A stretch of DNA of 43,076 nucleotides from Bauldia sp. (lineage in GTDB: Bacteria; Pseudomonadota; Alphaproteobacteria; Rhizobiales; Kaistiaceae), in NCBI GenBank assembly GCA_020442065.1, contig JAGRKZ010000150.1:1-43076 (forward strand), read 5' to 3'. Every line of letters starts with the position of its first letter. Within the stretch, counting starts at the first letter, position 1. This document shows, in pieces, positions 41,974 to 43,076 of the stretch. Below the pieces are notes generated by a model. It had not been told where the DNA came from, did not search any database, and saw only the letters and a list, made by a program, of their open reading frames with translations. Made by a program: the position numbers and the translations under genes.

Positions 41974-42465
41974 TCATGCGCCGATCGGGATCTTGAGGAC
42001 CTGGCCGACGAAGATGCGGTCGGGGTCCGAGATCACCAGGGGATTCGCCCGCACGATGCGATCGTAGTGGCCGTCGGTGCCGTAGGCGTCGCGGGCGATC
42101 CGGGTGAGGGTATCGCCCCGGGCCACGGTGTGGAGCCGGTAGCCGATGTAGCCCGCGACAATCCGCGGTCCATAAATCACCGGGACGATCACCTTGTTGA
42201 TCTCCGACCCGTCGCGCGCGCTCTCCTCGTAGACCTCGACAAAGAGCCGATCGAGCTGGAACGCCGCCCCGGTCAGGTCGACCGCGAACGCGAACTGACC
42301 GTGCTCGCCGGTGCCGCCGCCGACGTTGAAGAAGCCGGTTCGCTCGTCGTGACCGTCGTGGATGCGGTAGTTGAGCGTGGCCTCGAAGCCCTGGCCGATG
42401 CCGCCGACAAGGACAGGGTTGCCGACGAGATCATAGGCTTTCGGCTGCTGAATCTCATTCGCCAT
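41974..42465 (-). CDS. Gmad2-like immunoglobulin-fold plus LysM protein
   Basis: A 163-residue protein without an obvious signal peptide. Residues 5-95 form a beta-sandwich resembling Gmad2: AYDLVGNPVLVGGIGQGFEATLNYRIHD and AAFQLDRLFVEVYEESARDGSE. Residues about 112-161 are a LysM domain: LHTVARGDTLTRIARDAYG, ANPLVISDPDRIFVGQVLKIP. LysM binds peptidoglycan N-acetylglucosamine, so the protein should reach the cell wall although no export signal is visible. GAGGAGG precedes the ATG. It converges with ptrB, three bases away. Confidence 0.8.
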   Translation of the reverse strand: MANEIQQPKAYDLVGNPVLVGGIGQGFEATLNYRIHDGHDERTGFFNVGGGTGEHGQFAFAVDLTGAAFQLDRLFVEVYEESARDGSEINKVIVPVIYGPRIVAGYIGYRLHTVARGDTLTRIARDAYGTDGHYDRIVRANPLVISDPDRIFVGQVLKIPIGA

Positions 42466-42608
42466 CGTCGCCTCCTCTTCTGCCCCGGTCCGCCCCCGGG
42501 AGCAAAAGCCTAGGCTGGATCGCGATTTCCTGCAAAATCGGGCAGAATGATCGCCGAGGAGGCGAAGCCGGTCGGGAAGGTCTGGACCGGCGATGCGTGG
42601 AGCTGAAG

Positions 42609-42929
42609 ATGAAGATAGTGAAGCTGGGCATCGCCGCCCTGGTTGCCGTCGCCCCTGTCCTCTCGGCGGTGACGCTCCCTGCCGAGGCCGCCAACCCCCC
42701 GCGCGTGCAGGGCGGAAACTGCAACAAGCTGAAGGCCCAACTCGGCCGCGCCAACGTCTGGCAGACCTCGTTCGTCGGCCAGCGGATAGGGCCGTTCGAC
42801 CAGCTCGAATCCTACCACGCCGCGCCCTGCTTCCGCAGCCAGTCGGACTGCAAGGCCTGGCTCTACTGGGCGCAGACCGACTGGGACCGCTACCAGTACT
42901 TCACGCCCTGCAAGAAGGGCATCCGATAG
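42609..42929 (+). CDS. Small secreted four-cysteine protein, unknown function
   Basis: 106 residues from the ATG at 42609, with GGAG six bases upstream; a GTG at 42597 would add four residues. Residues 1-27 are a signal peptide ending LPAEAA. The mature protein is rich in Trp, Tyr and Lys and has four cysteines (GGNCNKL, APCFRSQ, SDCKAW, TPCKKG), probably two disulfides. I do not recognise the family, though small proteins with the block QSDCKAWLYWAQTDW look to be shared among rhizobia. A strong terminator follows. Confidence 0.7.
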   Translation: MKIVKLGIAALVAVAPVLSAVTLPAEAANPPRVQGGNCNKLKAQLGRANVWQTSFVGQRIGPFDQLESYHAAPCFRSQSDCKAWLYWAQTDWDRYQYFTPCKKGIR

Positions 42930-42946
42930 GTCTCCTTCACACAGAA

Positions 42947-42972
42947 AGGGCGCGGTGGAGACACCGCGCCCT
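42947..42972 (+). terminator. Strong hairpin terminator
   Basis: A perfect 11-bp stem AGGGCGCGGTG/CACCGCGCCCT with a GAGA tetraloop lies 17 bases after the stop of the small cysteine protein gene. On the minus strand it is followed by TTCTGTG, so it can also end the partial gene at the right edge. Confidence 0.75.
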
Positions 42973-43017
42973 CTGGAGACTCAGCCGGCGCTCGCCGGTC
43001 CGCAATGACCTTTCCGC

Positions 43018-43076
43018 TCAGCGGCCGCCCATGGCCTTCTCGTACATCTCCAGCACGTAGTCCCAGTTGATCAGGC
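43018..43076 (-). CDS. C-terminal end of an unidentified protein
   Basis: Nineteen codons ending in TGA at 43018-43020 read ...LINWDYVLEMYEKAMGGR. The codon use is like its neighbours, and the strong hairpin at 42947 follows as a terminator. The sequence is too short to name a family. Confidence 0.55.
   Translation of the reverse strand, partial: LINWDYVLEMYEKAMGGR

Noticed and set aside
1-43076. CRISPR arrays, tRNA or rRNA genes, insertion sequences
   Set aside because: I looked for regular spaced repeats, tRNA arm patterns and transposase motifs and saw none that would support a call.

Overview
The window is GC-rich chromosomal DNA of an alphaproteobacterium, most likely in the order Hyphomicrobiales (Rhizobiales). 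This rests on a MucR/Ros regulator, DUF1491, DUF5330 and DUF6456 genes, a DnaA-domain-IV-only protein, promoters matching the rhizobial consensus CTTGAC-N17-CTATAT, and long shadow ORFs typical of GC-rich codon use. No rRNA, tRNA, CRISPR array or insertion sequence was recognised. All calls come from reading the sequence, so family names are recognition, not search results.

Layout. 0-1.3 kb: the start of a terminase pair (small subunit, then the Walker A end of the large subunit) running off the left edge, so a prophage or gene transfer agent begins here. Behind it is a probable small RNA with its own strong promoter and terminator and an anti-Shine-Dalgarno-like motif. 1.4-8.4 kb: a frameshifted cupin gene, a GNAT acetyltransferase, a TetA-like efflux pump, a NicO/RcnA-type metal exporter coupled to a DMT permease with a histidine-rich tail, a small K+ channel and a Crp/Fnr regulator. 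8.5-13.7 kb: a periplasmic sulfatase, a tiny Lys/Arg-rich protein facing a Dps gene, then redox and stress genes (YcgN, SelW-like, thioredoxin 2, pirin) and a BrnA-like antitoxin without an adjacent toxin. 13.8-17.2 kb: a class A penicillin-binding protein followed by a DUF1214/DUF1254 pair.

17.4-26.7 kb carries two sugar ABC importers. The first is CUT2 type, with its binding protein divergent from the ATPase and permease. The second is CUT1 type, with a Tat-exported binding protein and two permeases but no ATPase gene. Between them lie DUF1491, a peptidoglycan-binding membrane protein, DUF5330 and SufE. 26.8-29.2 kb is a regulatory block: DUF6456 overlapping a DnaA-domain-IV protein with a palindrome in its promoter region, a small basic protein, and mucR with its own promoter.

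29.5-38.3 kb is dominated by an Mrp/Mnh-type multisubunit cation/H+ antiporter on the minus strand, in the order E-F-G-A'(DUF4040/MbhE)-B-C-D-D', with almost every junction overlapping by a few bases. A third D-like subunit and a small membrane protein lie farther on. The large MrpA is replaced by a short C-terminal-type subunit that seems to begin at an AUA codon. The last 5 kb hold a methyltransferase, a translationally coupled msrB-oligopeptidase B pair, an Ig-like/LysM protein, a small exported cysteine protein and the C-terminus of an unidentified gene.

The strongest leads for unexplored biology are the small RNA at 1065-1225, the split Mrp locus with its three antiporter-like subunits and AUA start, and the DnaA-IV/DUF6456 unit with its palindrome. 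I did not find a clear defence island or other wholly new multi-gene system.
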